A stretch of 64,000 nucleotides of DNA from Paenibacillus sp. LHD-117 (GTDB lineage: Bacteria; Bacillota; Bacilli; Paenibacillales; Paenibacillaceae). Shown in pieces: positions 61,998 through 64,000 of this stretch. Made by a program: the position numbers and the translations under genes. Under the pieces are notes generated by a model. The model made no database searches and was not told the DNA's origin. It worked only from the letters and a program-made list of their open reading frames with translations. Numbering within the stretch: position 1 is the first letter of the stretch; the number at the start of each line of letters is the position of its first letter. Location: contig NZ_JAVFVT010000011.1 in the NCBI RefSeq assembly GCF_030929555.1, positions 62,001 through 126,000 on the forward strand, read 5' to 3'.

Positions 61998-63932
61998 ATG
62001 AGCATCAAAGTAACATTGCCGGACGGCGCGGTACGTGAATATGAGGCAGGCACAACAATCGAAGATATCGCCGGATCCATCAGCTCCGGACTTAAGAAGA
62101 ACGCGATTGCAGGCAAGATCGACGGGAAAGTGGTCGACATCTACGCGAAAGTCGAGAAGGATTCGGCAATCGAGATCGTTACGCTGGACGGCGCGGATGG
62201 CCTTGAGGTGTACCGCCACAGCACGGCGCATCTGCTCGCGCAGGCGCTGAAGCGCATCTACGGCAACCAAACGGTGAAGCTCGGAATCGGACCGGTCATC
62301 GAGGACGGCTTCTATTACGACATCGATATGGAACAGCCCCTTTCGTCAGAAGACCTGGCGGGTATCGAGAAAGAAATGAACAAAATAGCGAACGAGAACT
62401 TGGATATTCGCCGCCGCGTCGTCAGCCGCGAAGAAGCGCTTGCCATCTTCACGGAACTGGAGGACAACCTGAAGCTCGAGCTGATCCGCGACTTGCCGGA
62501 GGAGGCCGAGATTACGCTCTACGATCAGGGCGAGTTTTTCGACCTGTGCCGCGGACCGCATCTTCCGTCCACGGGCCGAATCAAGGCGTTTAAGCTGCTT
62601 AGCGTGGCGGGCGCCTATTGGCGCGGCGATTCAAAGAACAAGATGCTGCAGCGTATTTACGGAACGGCTTTCCCTAAGAAAGCGCAACTCGACGAGCATC
62701 TTCATTTCCTGGAAGAAGCAAAGAAACGCGATCACCGCAAGCTCGGCCGCGAGTTGAAGATGTTCACGTTCTCGCGCGAGGTCGGTCAAGGCTTGCCGCT
62801 CTGGCTGCCGAACGGCTCCAAGGTTCGCAGAACGATGGAACGTTACATCGTGGATTTGGAAGAAAGCCTCGGCTACCAGCATGTCTATACGCCGGTGCTC
62901 GCCAACGTAGAGCTATACAAGATTTCCGGCCACTGGGAGCATTACAGCGAAGATATGTTCCCGCTCATGGCGCTAGATAACGAGGAGCTGGTGCTGCGTC
63001 CGATGAACTGCCCGCATCATATGATGGTGTTCAAGAGCGACATGCGCAGCTACCGCGACTTGCCGATCCGAATCGCCGAGATGGGGACGATGCACCGTTA
63101 CGAAATGTCGGGCGCACTCACCGGCTTGCACCGCGTTCGCGCGATGACGCTGAATGATGCTCATATTTTCTGCCGTCCGGATCAGATCAAGGAAGAATTC
63201 GCGCGCGTCGTGAACCTGATTCGCAAAGTCTACGAGGATTTTGGCATCAAGGAATACCGCTTCCGCCTGTCGTACCGCGATCCGAAGGACACGGAGAAAT
63301 ATTTCCAAAACGATGAAATGTGGGAAATGTCGCAGCGCATGCTGCGCGAGGTTGTAGAAGAGCTGGAACTTCCGTTCTTCGAGGCGGAAGGCGAAGCGGC
63401 ATTCTACGGACCGAAGCTGGACGTGCAGATTAAGACGGCGCTGGGCAAGGAAGAGACATTGTCGACGGCGCAGCTGGACTTCCTGCTACCCGAGCGGTTC
63501 GAGCTCGAGTATGTCGGCGACGACGGCAAGAAACACCGTCCGGTTGTTATCCACCGCGGAATTATTAGCACGATGGAGCGGATGACGGCGTTCCTGCTTG
63601 AGAACTTCGCGGGCGCGCTTCCGCTTTGGCTCTCGCCGGTTCAAGCGAAGGTCATTCCGGTATCGACGGCCTACGAGGCATACGCGCGCGAGGTGGCGGA
63701 ACAGCTTCAGCTCGGCGGCGTTCGGGTCGAGAGCGACCTGCGCAACGAGAAACTCGGCTATAAGATCCGCGAAGCGCAATTGGAGAAAATTCCTTATATG
63801 CTAGTCGTAGGCGATAACGAGATGCAGGCGGGTGCGGTATCGGTCCGCAAACGCGGGGAAGGCGATATCGGAACGATGCCGACTTCCGAGCTGATCGGAT
63901 TGCTGAAAGGCCAGATCGCGTCCAAAGAGTGA
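61998..63932 (+). CDS. thrS: Threonyl-tRNA synthetase
   Basis: 644 residues from an ATG with GAAAGGAAG upstream (a TTG two codons earlier is in frame but worse placed). N-terminal TGS domain (about 1-62), editing domain (about 65-225), class II catalytic core and C-terminal anticodon-binding domain (about 540-644). The zinc/catalytic cysteine is in [14 protein letters not shown] and motif 2 in [17 protein letters not shown]; motif 3 is in [15 protein letters not shown]. Expression is controlled by the T-box leader. After its stop (63930-63932) the last 68 bp of the window contain nothing recognised. Confidence 0.97.
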   Translation: MSIKVTLPDGAVREYEAGTTIEDIAGSISSGLKKNAIAGKIDGKVVDIYAKVEKDSAIEIVTLDGADGLEVYRHSTAHLLAQALKRIYGNQTVKLGIGPVIEDGFYYDIDMEQPLSSEDLAGIEKEMNKIANENLDIRRRVVSREEALAIFTELEDNLKLELIRDLPEEAEITLYDQGEFFDLCRGPHLPSTGRIKAFKLLSVAGAYWRGDSKNKMLQRIYGTAFPKKAQLDEHLHFLEEAKKRDHRKLGRELKMFTFSREVGQGLPLWLPNGSKVRRTMERYIVDLEESLGYQHVYTPVLANVELYKISGHWEHYSEDMFPLMALDNEELVLRPMNCPHHMMVFKSDMRSYRDLPIRIAEMGTMHRYEMSGALTGLHRVRAMTLNDAHIFCRPDQIKEEFARVVNLIRKVYEDFGIKEYRFRLSYRDPKDTEKYFQNDEMWEMSQRMLREVVEELELPFFEAEGEAAFYGPKLDVQIKTALGKEETLSTAQLDFLLPERFELEYVGDDGKKHRPVVIHRGIISTMERMTAFLLENFAGALPLWLSPVQAKVIPVSTAYEAYAREVAEQLQLGGVRVESDLRNEKLGYKIREAQLEKIPYMLVVGDNEMQAGAVSVRKRGEGDIGTMPTSELIGLLKGQIASKE

Positions 63933-64000
63933 GAAATCCTTTATCGAGGCCATTTCAGGATGAGCGACTGACGTACCGCGCATAAAGCTTGTGCCATCGG

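Overview
The window comes from a moderately GC-rich endospore-forming Firmicute, most likely Paenibacillaceae (Cohnella or Paenibacillus). The signs are a Bacillus-type gene complement (sda, yuiB, dnaB-dnaI, yqzM, ytxC, hemQ, a menaquinone-type sdhCAB), Gram-positive leaders (S-box, T-box), YesM/YesN regulators with LplA/LplB/LplC-type transporters, and numerous structured intergenic repeats. No rRNA or tRNA gene was seen.

Layout. 1-4325: end of topB, a TetR regulator with a two-operator promoter and a membrane protein, a YheC/YheD-type ATP-grasp protein and a PAS-GGDEF-EAL protein. 4326-6250: an IS110-family element inserted in a palindromic repeat, then a 52-bp tandem hairpin array. 6300-9840: sda with DnaA boxes, a small zinc-ribbon gene, a ferredoxin-NADP reductase, and ndh behind a Rex-like operator. 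10170-16270: carbohydrate ABC system 1 (membrane AraC-type regulator, lipoprotein, two permeases). 16951-31094: system 2, with two permease genes on the minus strand facing a plus-strand operon of YesM kinase, YesN regulator, lipoprotein, PpiC-like protein, a giant beta-helix protein with cohesin and dockerin-like modules, and a cohesin-SLH surface protein. Neither system carries its own ATPase, as is usual for this transporter class.

31190-64000 is mainly housekeeping: hemQ, yuiB, dnaB-dnaI, a sulfate-uptake operon (without cysA), yqzM, uvrC, a CPBP protease, a LysR gene and sdhCAB. These are followed by two drug-efflux-type genes with clear operators, small regulators, a PHP phosphatase, corA behind a leader with a possible regulatory small ORF, S-box metA-metI, mqnC, ytxC and T-box thrS. 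ndh, sdhCAB and mqnC together point to a menaquinone-linked respiratory chain, with the quinone made by the futalosine route.

Repeats. Three copies of a roughly 166-208 bp MITE with GTTCAAAAAGT ends lie at 18892, 32409 and 43996. A 92-bp hairpin element occurs at 16349 and, inverted, at 60288. Tandem repeats lie at 5940, 16437, 59949 and 60358. The most interesting items are the cohesin/dockerin/SLH surface locus, the EPDP-containing small ORF ahead of corA, the putative IS110 bridge RNA, and the MITE lying between a good sdh promoter and sdhC.
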